Positions 11,801 through 26,100 of a DNA stretch of 64,000 nucleotides are shown here, piece after piece. Position 1 is the stretch's first letter. Each line of letters starts with the position of its first letter. The stretch lies in the NCBI GenBank assembly GCA_013398615.1, contig VZSR01003049.1, forward strand, positions 1,100,979 through 1,164,978. The letters are read 5' to 3'. The notes beneath the pieces were generated by a model. That model made no database searches, was not told the DNA's origin, and saw only the letters and a list, made by a program, of their open reading frames with translations. A program made the position numbers and the translations under genes. The stretch comes from Brachypodius melanocephalos (lineage: Eukaryota > Chordata > Aves > Passeriformes > Pycnonotidae).

Positions 11801-14800
11801 CAACGTAAAAAATCCCAATATTTCTCAAATATTCCAATATATAGCTTCAAAAATTTCATATAGAGCTACAGAATCATTTATTACAACCAAATATGGCATT
11901 AGAATACCACAAAAAATCCTCAGGTTAAAGTAAAATTTTTTTATTGATCCTTTCCTAAAATTGTATAAACCTGCAAAGATCTTTATCCCATTCTGTCTTG
12001 TTTCTTCAGTAGGTTGTTACAATGTTCTTAATATCACCTTTATATTTAATTCTTTGTCCCAGTAGAACAAAGACTTTAAAAGTAGGAACCATGATTATCA
12101 TTCTGTCACATTTTAGTTACTCCTCTAATAAATCCCTTCACATTATGCAATATTTTAAATTCTTCAATGTCATTTCCTGGAAGAACCATTTAACAAAGAT
12201 GGAATCCATTTAACTACTGCTTTCAAAAATATTAATATCTTTTTGGATGGTGTCTGGCCAACTACTCAGGGAAATCCATCACCCATTTTTTAAATCTTTT
12301 TACCAACTTTTCTCTCACATTAGCCCTCAATTTCTGTAATCTCTGAGCCTGATGATGAGAAGGTAGTTGGAATATGCTTTTTCATTCATGTCTCCTAGAT
12401 ATGCGAGCTGCTGCCAAGCAAAGGGAGCCTGGTTTATGCGTAGCTTTATCTGTAGTGTCAGGATTGCTGAAGCTGGACTGAAAGCTAGAATGAGAAGGCT
12501 GAGGAATTAGATTTCTTAATAAATTAGGTTTCTAAATAAGTTATGGCCACATCTTGTAGGAAGAGGAGCTGACTCTTATCAGGATTAGAGACCTCCCTGA
12601 ACTCAGGCTCAGCACTGTGTGGCTGCAGTGAACAAACTGTGATTACTTCCCAGGAGAGCAGGTTTAAATGGGAAACGGTTTGGCTACCCCATTTAACACT
12701 GTTTAAGACTATGGAACTATCCTTTTAGCCTTTAGCTCTGCAATGACTGTGCACAAACAAAAAGGAAGGTAGCAAACAGAAATATCACTGTATAGCCCCT
12801 GAGTGTGCTGCAGACAATTAAACAATCTGCTCTGCCCTTGGATATGTTTGTGTACATGATACCTATATAAAGAAGATCCAATTCATCCAATTCTCAGGTT
12901 TTCTTTGTTTTGTCTATTCATCTACATCAAGAGCAAGTGCAACATTCAGCTGAACTCTGGGAGCATTGTTTAATCCCAGTCAGTACTCTAAAGATGTGAA
13001 ATTATTACAAAAGCACCAGAGCAAGGTTAGAAAAACATTTAAGACAGTTTGAATCTGATGCTCAATTGGTATCTTTCAGAGTGAAAGATTACTGGCCAAC
13101 TCTGATTCGATTATAACATTATTCTATTTGTATTACAGTTTAAAACACCTTTTCAGTAGTTAATGAACACTGGAACAATGTTCTTCATTACCACAAGGTG
13201 TCACTTTTACAACTCTTGTATGAACAGCAAAGTTTAAAAGCAAAATATTAGATGGAATCCTTCCCTACTTTTTCCTGAAATTGCTATGCTAGTTTCTCTT
13301 GTTTGCTTATTATATTTGGTACGAAAATTGAATTAGCTACAGGTTACATCTAAGCAAACATCTTATGAAGAACAATTTGTGTAGTTTAGCAGCTGTTTCT
13401 GCTTTTGAAACTTTAGAAGAAAATTACAGCTTCCTTCAGTTTGCTAACTATCTAGATCTGTATAATATTTGTGATATAATTAATATTACTCCAAATTTAA
13501 GTATTGCACTGGATATTAGTTAGATTATACTGCTAATATTGCTGCCCTTTGACTAAGCACTTGTGCATTTATAGAAATATAGCCCAGAATATTTTTAGAT
13601 AGGACTGTGACTACACTTCTTTAAAAAAAAACAGGATTAATGCTTTTTAAATTCACTCACTCTACAAATTCATAGATTCACATGTTCAGATTCACCTCGA
13701 GCTCACACAGCTTCAGCAACCTCACCCCTGCTAGGCTATTGAATTCAGCAATCCCTAACAATTGCAGTAAAAAATGTGCATGTCCTAAGCCATTGTGGGT
13801 CAGTGGAAACATCTCCATGGGTTTCAACAGACCTCAAATAAAACATACCTGAAGTACTAAATAGCTTTAGTTTATTTCAGATCATAGAAGAGCCTAAGTA
13901 ATTTTTTAAGGAAACCAATCTAAATAGTTGCATGATTTAAAACTTAAAATTTCAGTCTAAACCAGAAAGACAAATTAAAGTATATCACTATTGATGTTGT
14001 TGGTAGAAAACTGATAAAGGAAATAGGAAATATACAGAACTGTTGTCAGGGAAGGTCTTGATCTTAAGTGGACTTATTAGTACAGCTTTAATGGAAAAAC
14101 CCCAAGCATTTAATGGTAAGGGTTTTTTTCCTGTGATTTCTCACTCAGAAAAATACTAAGCAAGAAATGTTCTGAAGAAATTATATGTTCCAGTTTTTAC
14201 TATAAGCATAACTTATTAATCTTCCCACTGCACACTTTGTAAAATTATCAGCTACAGTGACACATTTATCAAATCACGTATATCTATAACATTTCTCATC
14301 AATTTTAATAAGCTGATGTGATTTTATAACTGCCTTGTAATCATTAATATGGTAAATATCAATGCATTTCTACTTGGTAAATGCACTTCAGTTACTTAAG
14401 AAAACATTTACTGTGGCATCCTCTTTTATAAACCTGGAAGGCCTGTGCTTTCACTTATGTAGAAGTAAAACCTGTTCATTACAATAAAACATTTAACTTT
14501 AAAAAACCCACTGTCATTTGTCTCAAATGCTGCCATATCAGAAAAATTTGTTCCCAAATTTGACTGAAACCTCTGAGGGAAAAGACAGATTAAATGATAT
14601 CTATCATAAAACATTTATGCATTTATAGTGCATGTTTTTAAATAAAACGAATCAGGGAGCATCTCTCAAACAAAAAGAGACCACAAGAACCAAGAGGAAA
14701 CTGGTTGAGTTAATTTTGCTAATCACATACCTTGAATACATTTTGGCATATTTGAAACCACTACTCCAGGGTGACTGAGATCCATAAATGCACTGACAAA

Positions 14801-17800
14801 GACTTTGGGGAAACGAAATGAAACTGACAGTTTTTCCTTGAGTGATCATCTAAATTTAATCACAAAGGTCATTTAGCAATATGCATATTGGCATAACGAT
14901 ACATAGCCTCAGACAACAGGCAACTAATTCATAGATGAGTAGCTTGTTTCAAAATCTGGGTGACAAAGTAACTCCTTCTAACAGATTAAGCTATGGGTTC
15001 TAGAAAGAAAAATAATTACTCTTATTCCACTGTTGTTATTTCTCTTCTTTTTAACAGAGAAGTTAATTTTTTTAAAAAATCATGATGGTTCCTGTGAGCT
15101 ATTGGTGAAAAATTGATAGTAAGTCTCAGACTACACCATGTGAATCTGTCTTTGAAAGGTCACAACCTTTTAATATTTCTCCAGTACAAACACTCTTTGT
15201 TCCTGTGGGATACAATGCACAGTGTTAGCATATTATACATTACCAAGAAATGCAGAATCAGTAAATTAGTGGATTAAATGAGTGTGTGTTGAAATTCCTC
15301 ATTTATACAAGGAACTTATTACAGATATGTTACATATTTCACAGGGTTATTTTGGAATAGATGGAGTGTGATTCTTGGAATAAATGTCATGGTCCTAGAG
15401 CTATGAAGCCACTAGGCATCATTACGAAACGTTGAGGAAATTATCACAAAATGTCTTAGTTTATTCAAAGTTGTAAAAGTGCTGTTGTATCATGGCTTTG
15501 ATGAAGCTCATTGGAGAAAAACAGGTTCTATGCGTTAAAATTCAAGCATGCATGTCAACCTTTCCCAGGATGAAAGTGTCCAGATCCTTGGTTGTAATTC
15601 AGACCAATATACACTTTAGACCCAGTTACCCTTTTACAACAATAGACAGGCAAGGAAGAGATAATTGGATACTGTCCTGTAACATATCCATATATTAATT
15701 TTTCCAAATTATTTTTAATTATTGTATTTTAACTTTGTGAATAGGAGTGTCTGACTAATCCTTTTTAAATGAAAGGAAAGCAAATATAAATCCACTAACC
15801 TTCTCTCTCAATGATCAGCAGTGGAAATTACTACTGTACAAAAAAATTTCACAAAAGTTTTTGGATTCATTTGTTTCTGTACAGTTTTTTACTAAGTGCA
15901 AACATGAATAGGAGTATTAATTCAGGCTGTCATTTTTAACTTGTAATAGAAAAAATTAAAATCAGAACAGCTTCAAAAATACATAATATCTCTAGTTCTT
16001 TCAGATATGAAGAAACAACTGTTCATATTTGAAATTATCATTGTGACTTTTTCACAAGTTCTTCGTAATCCAATACAATTACTATCAGCCAAAGGTTTAT
16101 GGTTTCTCAAGTCAAAGCAATCCAGATTCGTGCTCATGTGTGTTAATGGTTTGTATACCAGGTTTGACTCCTGCCTACAGAACATGAATTCACTTCTAGT
16201 AAACACTGACACTTTCCATAACTTATATCAAGCATGTATGTATGGGAAAAAGAAAGCACATTCCTAACTCCAGATTGCATGGATAATTCAGGAAAAAATT
16301 AAATAAAGCCATTAATGGTCTGGAGGATTTGTTTTGGATATTTAAGAACATATGTGTTAACATAAGCATGTGAGTCTCTGCTTAATTACAAAGCAGAGGT
16401 AGAAACATGAGCATTTAAAGTCTCTAAAAGTCAGGACTTCAAAAAGTGTTATTATTACTTGGTGTATATCACCAGGATTACAAATAATGGCTCAAAACTT
16501 CAGAAATAAATTTTGATTTACTAGAGATGTAAAAATAATTTGTCCATAAATTATCAAGTAAATTACTTTTTTAGCCCAAGTATTCACTCATAATGTCAAC
16601 TGGAAAACTGACAGCTGTAGTTCTCAGTGAACACCATTTCCATTGATATCCATGATTTATACTGATGCTGAGAATTATCCTTTAGGGCAATCTGGTTCCC
16701 TGTGGAGGATGAACTCATGTTAGCTCTATTTAGCACATACGTTTAATATTTAGGTCTATCTCTTTTAGTTCCTTAGGGTAAGTTCTATCTATGCTATTGA
16801 CAGGAAAGAATAAAAGGAGTCCACAGTGGTTGGTTACCTTCTCAAGCGAATGTATCCATTAAAGTTTTTGCAGCTGTACTTCTGTTGAACAGTGAAGCTA
16901 GACAGGAGCCAGGTACAGGCTGATGGTTCAGACCTACTCCTGTACTACTTTGTCTAAATAGCAGCCCAATACTGTCATCTGGTGCTTCTCTTCCTCCCTT
17001 CGTGCAGAGAATTCAGTCAGGCTTTGATGTGCTTCAGAGATGGACAGAGTAAATGTTTGTTGGGTTTTTTTTTTCCATTTCAATACCTGTAAATTAAAAT
17101 ACACTATTTAAAATACATTCTTTAATTTACCTGCATTTGTTCTTAAATAATTCTTGAACCTGGGATTAGAATTCCAATGAATCCATGGTAGCACAGTCAA
17201 AACATGCCAATATTTCTATCACAGGAGCAGTTACTCATATTTAGAACTCCCTTCTGTGCAGATAAGGTTCTCTGACATTCAGCCACACAATCTATACAGA
17301 TGCTACACAAGGAAGCATATAACATTCAAATCTATATCAATGTGGCTTAGCCACAATGGCTTCAATTTTTTTCCCTTCAAATGTAAATTTACATCCTCAT
17401 CCCCCCTCACAATTTGTTTCTTGCAGCAAGGATAAAAGAGGTTTTATAAGACTGTTGCAAATACAAAATACTCGCCACTAAACCATAATTCTTGGTCATT
17501 TGTGAGATATAAACACTTCCAATTAAACAAAAAATTCACCCTCAATATCTTTCCTTCCTCTTCCCACAAATGATTTGCACAGGGTTTTACACACTGGTCT
17601 GTGGCTTTATTGGCAGTGCAGGAATAATGTACTTCTAAAAGTTGTTGCAGTGGCATGTAAATACTGGGAATAGGGAGCAGATAACGAAAAAAATGCATAC
17701 ATTAGAAAGACCTGGCAGCTTTTTTCCCTTACATCTTTCTCAGTAATTCTTATTTTAGAACAAGCTCTAATAGGATAAACGTTTTTCTTGAATTTGAGAT

Positions 17801-20800
17801 TGTAACAGGTGCTTTCCTCTCAGGCTTGTTAAGTCTCACAGCATAGACAGATTCTTGGTTATGAGCAAACTGGGGCATCTGAACCTGAACAAGCAAAACA
17901 GTTTTATATAACCAATCTGTTGATTCTGTCAAATGCAGAAATAATTTTAGCATATAGTGAGAATAAAATTACAAAAGATAAATGTTGATTTTATGCCAAT
18001 AAATTTTGTGACAGCAGACCTATATGCACTAAGCATTAATGTTGGCAGCATGCAGAAATAAACATGAGCTTTAAAAGGGAAGAAGGATTTCAGTTAGTAA
18101 ATATCTTAAAGCGCTATAGAGACATGCACAAGATAAGAGAAATGTTCTTTTGAAATACAACAAAAAGCTATTGTTGAGTATAGTGTAAATGAACAATGAG
18201 ACTCTACCTTGAAAAATATAAAATGGGTCAAAATATATATCATGATGTAAATGATACTTGTAATCCTAATATGAACACTACAAAGAAGAGTAAAATTGTT
18301 ACTCCATTTCGAACCCCTTAAGTGTGCGTTACATTCACTGAAGTCAAGGGCAACAGTCAAATATTTACTTGTAACTCACAATATCTTTGAATTTCACTTG
18401 CTTTCAGTTTCTTGCTTGCTTGTGTTGTAATTCTGCCAAGCAAAAAATTTTGATGACTACTGAATTCATCCATAAAGTATGATGCACTATATTTCATATT
18501 CAACAGAAAAAAAGCGAGCACTGGAATTATAATCCCCAACATTCACACCCAAATTCCCAAAATCCCAGACTCACAGGAATTATTTCACTTTGGTGTTTGC
18601 TCTTTTAAGTTTTAGATTTCTTTGTCTCTTCCAAGAAGAATACCTTTAACAACAGATGACCTACTACAATTGGTGATTAATATGAGTAATTGCAAGGCAG
18701 GTATTTGAGTGCAAGTTGATCATGATTTTACAGATGAGATATACAAGGAGTTCTTGTAGTAAAAAACTAGTAAATTTTAAAATAGTAAACTGTCAAAGTA
18801 GATTTAAAAAGCCAAACTATAAGTCTAAACTGCCACAAATAATATTGCATTTCTCTTTTACAGTAACTTCAGTTGCATTTTTCATGTTTCATTTAGTACC
18901 ATAAGTGATTTTGTTTCAATCTCTAACAGATAGAATTCCTATTATGTGTTTGAAATATCTCATAGCTGGTTTGCACTTAAGCCTGTGTTCTCTTCTGCCT
19001 CTGATTCTACAAAAGATGTAGAATTTTTCAAATATTTTTTTATCTCTTCAATCTTTTATCACCATTTCTTCAACATTTTTGTTCCTGATCATTTATCTGG
19101 ATTTTGCAGCAGGGAACATACTTTAAGCATTTAAATTATATACTTTGTCTGGAGCAGGATGTCAACCACTTCCATGTTTTGCTGTTGTGGTTCTGCATAT
19201 GAATTATATATGAACATATAATTTTATTTCACATAAAATAAGGCAGAGAATATCTACCTGTTATTGGGTAGATTAATGATAATCCAAATAGTCTTTGACC
19301 AAAATGAATTAACTAATGTCATGGTTGGACAACCTTTTCCATTGACCAGTTCATTAGGTAATTTTTTACTTATGTATATTCTAATTAATAAAATGGAAGC
19401 TCATTTCTGAAGTTGATCAAAACTTGCAGTCAGCCTTGGAAACTCACTTTGCCATTTTTTCAACCTACATTAATGCTTATGAACTGCAACACCAACTTTA
19501 ACAGATTCTGTGGTAATACCCTCTGTAGGTGGAACTGGACATGAGCACAATCCCTCCAGCCTTCAACAAGGAAGTCTTCCAAATGCAGGAGGAAGGGGAA
19601 AGTATCGCCTAAATGTGCAAGAGAATTTTTAAATGCTTTATGAATTTCACATCACAATATGCTTATATCAGTGTACATTTATTAAAAACAATAGATTTAT
19701 GCTGTATTGAAGGACAGCTAGAGTTTCAGCAGTTTAATTTAAACAGACAGCATACTTGGAAATAAACTGTCATCTGCTCCACTGAAAACACTAGGAGAGT
19801 ACCAGTATTAGTGATTAAATATAATCTCATGTCTCAGTTGATTGAAACCTCCAACAGAGAACATGCTTCAGGTTTTCGTTTCAGGTGTGTGAAGTTTCTG
19901 AAAGTTATCTTAATGCTACATTTCCTGGGACCTGACTAAAACTTAATTGAAGTTTTTGAAGGTAAAATGTTACATTTCTGGATTTTCCCAGAGTCACTTT
20001 TAGTTTTTCAGTACTTTTTTCCCTGTAGAAAACGTTAGCACCTACCAAAACACTTTGTCAAAGCTTAACACATGAGCTTAAATCTTCTTCCTTAAAAAAT
20101 GTTACTTAGAAGATCAGCATCAATAAGCTGCATATCCCATGGGATTCATCTGTGGAGAAACCTTCAACTGACCAATTCAATATCTACTTTTCCCTCAGCT
20201 ACAGCTGAAATTAGCAGCTGACCACAGAAAATATTTAGTGGTATTTGAAGATTAGCATTCAGACTAAGCACTGTTTTTCTGAGTTTTTCAAATAGAAGAA
20301 GCACAATTTCAGCATGATTTAACTAAAGCAGAACCTTTCACTAGAAACCTGTCCTAGGAGCCAGTATCCGGGATCTCACGTGCCAGGACAGACAAATTCT
20401 TATCTGTGCTGCAAGTTCTGAATCTGTTATTGCTTCCCAAGGCATATATTAGTTCCCATGAGTTAACTTCTGTGTATCTGCCCATATCCACTACCTGTTT
20501 CCAAGTGAATTTTAGCCCTTTGTCATCCTCCTTCCCTGTTTTCATTGGGCCTGCTTCTCATCAGATGTACCAAACGTGCTTTATGCATTCTATTAAACTC
20601 ATGATTCCTACTGTGTTACCGGCTCTCTGGAGATGTACACAGGCTGCACTGATCATAACATGAGGCTCTGTGGTTTTCTATGCTTACATCTGAAATAAGA
20701 TGCTGAACCAATACAATAGATTGCTCCTAACCAAAAAAAAAGCACAGGATTCCCTCATCTTTTCCAGGTTCTCATCCAGCCCCAAGGTGATCACATGCTG

Positions 20801-20974
20801 TTACCTTCTAGTTTATGTAGGTACCCAAAAACTGCCCCCAGGACAAAGAAATAGATCCAGTCACTTGACAATGGGATAGGAGCGATTGGTGAGAGCTTCC
20901 TGGTTTGTGATCAGTGAACTCTTAGATCAGCTAGGCTAATCTTAAATACTGACACCAAGAAAACAAAATTCTTT
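8831..20974. other. AT-rich non-coding stretch, no gene seen
   Basis: About 12 kb with no supportable exon, RNA gene or recent repeat. A 112-codon minus-strand frame (9771-10109) and several 60-90-codon frames occur, but none shows a known domain or splice pattern. A short (TG)n run lies at 10379-10394. AT-rich tracts with AATAAA are common by chance. I see no CR1 3' end here. Confidence 0.6.
10379..10394 (+). repeat. (TG)n microsatellite, short
   Basis: About seven TG units interrupted by one TA, with further degenerate TG-rich sequence to about 10406. Confidence 0.8.
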
Positions 20975-21075
20975 TTCAGTTTCTCCTTGGCTCTTGTATT
21001 TTAATCTGTGTCCATTGTTTCTTGTCTTGTCACTGGACACTGCTGAGAATTTACATCTTCCCATTTGGTATTAGT
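20975..21075 (-). mobile_element. Probable CR1 remnant, ORF2 C-terminal region
   Basis: On the plus strand this reads like the reverse complement of the late part of CR1 ORF2, with a 'CCATTGTTTCTTGTCTTGTCAC' type segment followed by 'GGACACTGCTGAGAA'. That corresponds to the region coding for the 'SNRTRGNG'-like stretch near the ORF2 C-terminus. The match is short (about 100 bp) and heavily diverged, and neither element end is visible. Confidence 0.4.
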
Positions 21076-23020
21076 ACCATTCACAGAATCTTATTGGTTA
21101 ATTGCATGGTCTGTCTTGCTCATGTTGTTGTCTGACTTTTCTTACCAACAGTCCAATTCTGTTCCTTTTTACTCTTAAATTTTACTTCTCAAAAGCCTTA
21201 CCCCACAAAAATCACAATTTCATTTTACTATGGAAAAAATAGAATGGTTTGGTATTCATGCTTCCTAAATGTTTATTCACAAAGGATATCAGTAATATCA
21301 ATAAAAGGCTTGTAGGACTGAAAGACCTCTGTGGTCAAAGGCATAGGCCATTTTGAGTTTGATAGAACTATCTTACAAGTCTAAATAAACCAAATTCCCT
21401 TTCGTATGCTTGGTTTTACACCTCCTTTACAGGTAATTCCCCTACGTGTTCCCATTATGGAGACCCGTTTATCAAAAATTTCCATACTTTTGTCCTATGA
21501 CTGCTCTACCAGTATGACATATTCTATTTTCATAGTAATTGAATTTGATCAGATGTTTATAGTTATTACCACTTTTTTCCTGAGCTCTGTCTGTGGCTGC
21601 ATTTGTATCTCAGGAGGTACTTGTTCTGCACAAGAGGCCATACACTAATTTTTCTTTATTTTCTTCAATGACACATTTTTAGGTAGGCTGAAGATAGACA
21701 GACAAAGAGACAAATACAAAATTTGACAATTGTATGCATGATGCTCATATATTACAGCATTCTGCAGAAGAACAGAAAATGAAAAGCTCTTCCCAGTAAC
21801 TATGAATATCTGTCAAAGGGACAGTTTTAGACTGAGATGACTGGGCAGATGCCAGACAAAAACAGTAATATAAATTACTCAGTGACACTTTGTTTTAAGC
21901 TGCCTGGATCTCACAACTCAAAAGACCAGTCTCTTACACAAATTCAACTTCTTCTATGTGTATTTACAATGGAAAATTTAAATTTTTGCACCATTGAAGC
22001 TGCATAAACAATGGAAAAAAAAGTTTTAATAACATCACTTAGTCAGCTTAACTGCATAGCCACTGAGTATTTTGTTTAGTTTGCTGCATGTCTTTGATCT
22101 CTTCACTGGCACAGCTCCCTAGCAAATTATTTCATCGGCAGATGATGCTCTGAACTCCAAAGACATGAACAGACAGAACAATGATAAAAAAATAGAAAGT
22201 CAGATGATAATGGAAAACAGTATCACCTAATGGTAATTTCTTCTCCTAAGAGTCACAGAATCAATGCATTTTCTGGAAAGAGAGAAGGAAGTTTTTCCTT
22301 ACAAAAGACTAAGAGCAAAATTATTTTTTAATTAAAGCAATGCAAGAACCTCACTTGTAAGGGTTACTGGTCATACATGATTCTAGCCTCCTGCATCTTT
22401 ATTTACCCATGTAAGTATGATCTCATTTTATCTGAGCAGAGGGATTCCCTCTGCTTTCATCTTTTTCTTTAGCATACATTTGGTTTACAATTCTGAGCTA
22501 TCATCTTTCTTCTCCTCCCCTTACAATCTATCACCCAAGACAGAGTATTTTCATGAAAAAAATAAAAGCAATACTATTGCAATATTTTGGTTGACATAAT
22601 AAGTATTTATGCATAGCCAGCAATGATGACATTAATTTGAAAAAAATTAATATAACTCACACCTTGAACTTTGCATGTTACCTTAGTGATCTCAAGATCT
22701 AAAACATTTTGTATTTCTTATCAGCAAAGAAATTAAGAACATATAAAAACACATTATTTTATCTGTGACATTTACAAGCCAAAGATATTCTATCTTTAGA
22801 TTTAATCAGTGGAATTTCTTCTCAAAGCTTTATGTTTCCCAAGCTCAACCTAAATAATGTACCACTTAATGTTCCAAATTAAAGGGATTATGTGAAATAA
22901 TCTCGTGACTCCTCATGACTTTTGCATAAAAATGCATGTACAATATAAGGCAGGCTGGACAGAAGCTCTTTTAGCTGTGCCTGTAGCAAGAGATCACTGG
23001 GACAGGGTTCCCACTCTGCT
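21076..23020. other. AT-rich non-coding stretch
   Basis: Nothing recognisable. Short frames of 60-80 codons only. Confidence 0.6.
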
Positions 23021-23054
23021 CCCTTGTTCTCTGTTCTCCCTTGTTCTCTGACAG
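23021..23054 (+). repeat. 17-bp tandem duplication of a pyrimidine tract
   Basis: Two adjacent 17-bp copies, 23021-23037 and 23038-23054, both beginning CCCTTGTTCTCTG. The second copy ends in ACAG. Together they form a 34-bp pyrimidine-rich tract that looks like a splice acceptor for the candidate exon just downstream. Confidence 0.85.
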
Positions 23055-23177
23055 CAGGTTGCCAAGACCATTTCAAAGAAAGGAAAGTGGTGGGGAAAAT
23101 AATATTCATGTCAACAAATCCAGGTGTGCATTCATGGGAAGAACATATTCCCGACAGTTTCTTTTATGTTAATAAAG
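23055..23177 (+). other. Candidate cryptic exon, 123 bp, both phases 1
   Basis: The segment is preceded by a duplicated pyrimidine tract ending ACAG (23054), with a second in-line CAG at 23057. It is followed by AAAG|GTAAGT (GT at 23178-23179), a near-consensus donor. Its length is 123 bp, or 120 bp with the alternative acceptor, and the frame shared with 23024-23287 is open throughout. If spliced it would begin and end in the same codon phase. The encoded roughly 40-residue peptide resembles no family I know. This is an inference from splice signals only; sequences like this arise by chance in tens of kilobases. Confidence 0.25.
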
Positions 23178-23179
23178 GT

Positions 23180-26100
23180 AAGTACACATACCTGGGAGGG
23201 ATGGATTCCTTAGAGAGCTTGTTATCTGCCACAATTGACACTATGGAAAGATGGCTCTTGGGAGAACCACATCCAGCATCAGCTTAGCTCATTGCAGACA
23301 GCTCATTGTGTTCCAATAGAAGGAATTTTCCTTTTGTTAGGATAATCTTAACTAGATTTCTCAAAAATATATTCATTTTTTTTTCACGGCACCTGTAAAG
23401 TTATTTTTATTGGATGATTCCTGACAAATTGAAAGGATGATTTCATCATAAAAAACAGATAGTTGTAAAAAAGAGATCTAATTATATTTAAAAAATTGAG
23501 CCTGCTGGTCTTTTCAGGCTTTCTGAACAGCATGTTAAGTGAAAATTAATTTGTATAAGTGTGGTATATTTTATCTTATTTGAAAAAAGCATTTAAATGT
23601 GGAAAAAGTTGGTTTTCAATATTGAAGCTTGGCATTTTTTGCATCCTGTTTTTGTATTATGTTGGCTGTAGAATAGATCTTGAGACTAATATTCATATCA
23701 GCTGATCCCTAGAGATCAACTGCAGCTTCCATTGCATGAATGATGATTATCTTCATTAGCAGCTTGTTTAATTTTCACAATTCCTTGCTCTTTTTACAGT
23801 TGTTTTAGGTAATCAGAATGGAGATGAAAAAGTGAAGCACTGAAAAATATCTCTCAGGATAATGCTGCCATTCCAGGTGCATACAAGGAGTTAGAATTAA
23901 GCCTCTTTTAACTTGTAAACACTTCATGCAGTTGTGCTACCAATTTTATATGTTTGCTCTAACAAGAATATATATGTAGGATTCATTGGAATGTTAAGGT
24001 ACTAAGCTTCACAGGATTGCATCTGACAATCAACCCTGGCGTGACAGGGGCTTTTTTGTTAGTGACAGAATAACAATGGTTTGTAAAACCAGGTTTGGAA
24101 GCACTATTAGAATATATATTTGTATACAATCATCTCTTTAAACCCTTTATTACTATTATTTGGTCTACTGGAACATGTATTAATAATACTTTTACCAATG
24201 TATTTATTTAGTCAGATACCAACCTGCCCAAACAATCTGCTCTCTTTTTATTTAAAAATGAACAGATTTAGTTCATTCTGCATTATGGGACTAGAACAGA
24301 TCCCATTTGAAAACCAGTGTGGGCACTCTTCCCAGGCTGAGGTAGAGTTGGTTGGCATTTAGAAATTACTCAATCAGAACATTTTATTTAAAGTTTACAT
24401 ATAAATTTACTAGTGTAATTTTCTACATAGTTTCACATAAACATTTTGACTGTTTCAAGAACAGATTTGGACTACTCTGAAACCGCAAGTGCAAGCTGAT
24501 AAATGCCTAGTTATTGTTATACTCCACTTAATATTCCAGCACAGACAAACTGAAATATGTGAATGTACTTTTCAGTTGCTTTTCTGTGTGCATGACAAAA
24601 ACTCTTTAATAAAGTTTCTCTGATTTACCATATTCCTACTTCACCATTCTTGTGAAAGTATTCACAAAATAGTCTCCCAGTTCAGTGGCAACCCCTGTTT
24701 GCAAATGACATACTTAAAATTTCAACAAGTCCTCTTCCCTGCCTCATTTCCAGCATTTATCATAATTGTGAGAGTAAGGATGCTCTTTTCTCTTTTGCAC
24801 CACATTGAAGCACACAGATCTATTACTTTCCCTGTATTCAAAAAAAAAAAAACAGCTGCAGTGATTTTTATTACTTACTGATTATGGTCTTCAAAGGAGA
24901 AGTTTCAGCTGTGACAGAGAGGTATAAAGCAAGTACAAATTCTGTTGTGTACAAGATTTTTAGTTCAATCATAACAACCAATTAAGAGACTGAAGACAAA
25001 AAAAAGCATTGTCTGGAAAAATTGAAATCCTTAGAAAAATATCTTTCAGAATTGACATTAAAAAGATTTGGAGAAGGAATTTGTTCTCAGAATAACGTTG
25101 AGAATTTGAGGGAGAGGGACTGTGGGGATCTATCACAGCAGATAGGTCTGACTGGTCTGAAAGAAGCAAATACCCTAAAGGAGGTCTTCTTATTAGAGGA
25201 TGGGATTTATATTATCTCATTTCTGTGAAAACATAGAAGAAAGCTCCCCTTATTCAAATATGATACTCCTGCAAGGAGCTAAGGATGCAATTACATCAGT
25301 GTTTGCATCAACAGTGTCCTTTTCAATGTACTGATCATCCACACTTACCATGTTTTTAGGTTACAATGTGGACTGCACTTGAAGCAAATAATTGTTTTTC
25401 TATTAGTTGAAACAGAGGAACAAGATCTGATCCAGGTGTTTACTTACTGCATTCCAACCACTCACTCCATGCAGATCAGACTAAAGCCAATACAAAAAAA
25501 CCCTATTTTAGTCTGCTTATGAGGTCCTCAGCATCAACTGTTTCACTTTGCAAATCTCCTCTTGTAGCAGAATCACTGCTAATACAGATGGAATCAAGAT
25601 GAGAAAGGTCAGGTCGACTTCACAACAATTCTGCAAAAAGCTTTGTTATTCACATATACTTTTGGGACAGAATAAAAAAAGGCAAATCCAAATCTCACAG
25701 CCTTTTAAAATTGTTATTGAATCTGAGATGTGCAGTTGATAACATTCTATTTTGCATATTTGGAAATTGGAGCTCAGTTAACTGGCTTATTAATATCATA
25801 CAGGTATTTTTGTGTCTGAGCTGAGAATTAATCTGCTTCTTCCAATTCCCACTCATATATACAAAGAAAGGTGACTTTACCACAACATAAGAGAATTGCA
25901 ACTCTGGTATGAAAAACATGCTTGTCCAGAAATATTTACATATCTTGAATCAGTAAGGCAAAAGCATTTCTGCTCTGCATACAAATGATGGAAATACATA
26001 GATTTTTGCCTCAAATATATGTACAGATATAAAAAATTTAGAAAATGGACCACTAGGTATGATGCCATAGTAATATTGTAACTCTCCAGGAAGGGAGTAA

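Noticed and set aside
24840..24852. Poly-A run as the tail of a processed pseudogene
   Set aside because: No recognisable coding or repeat body upstream and no target-site duplication seen.
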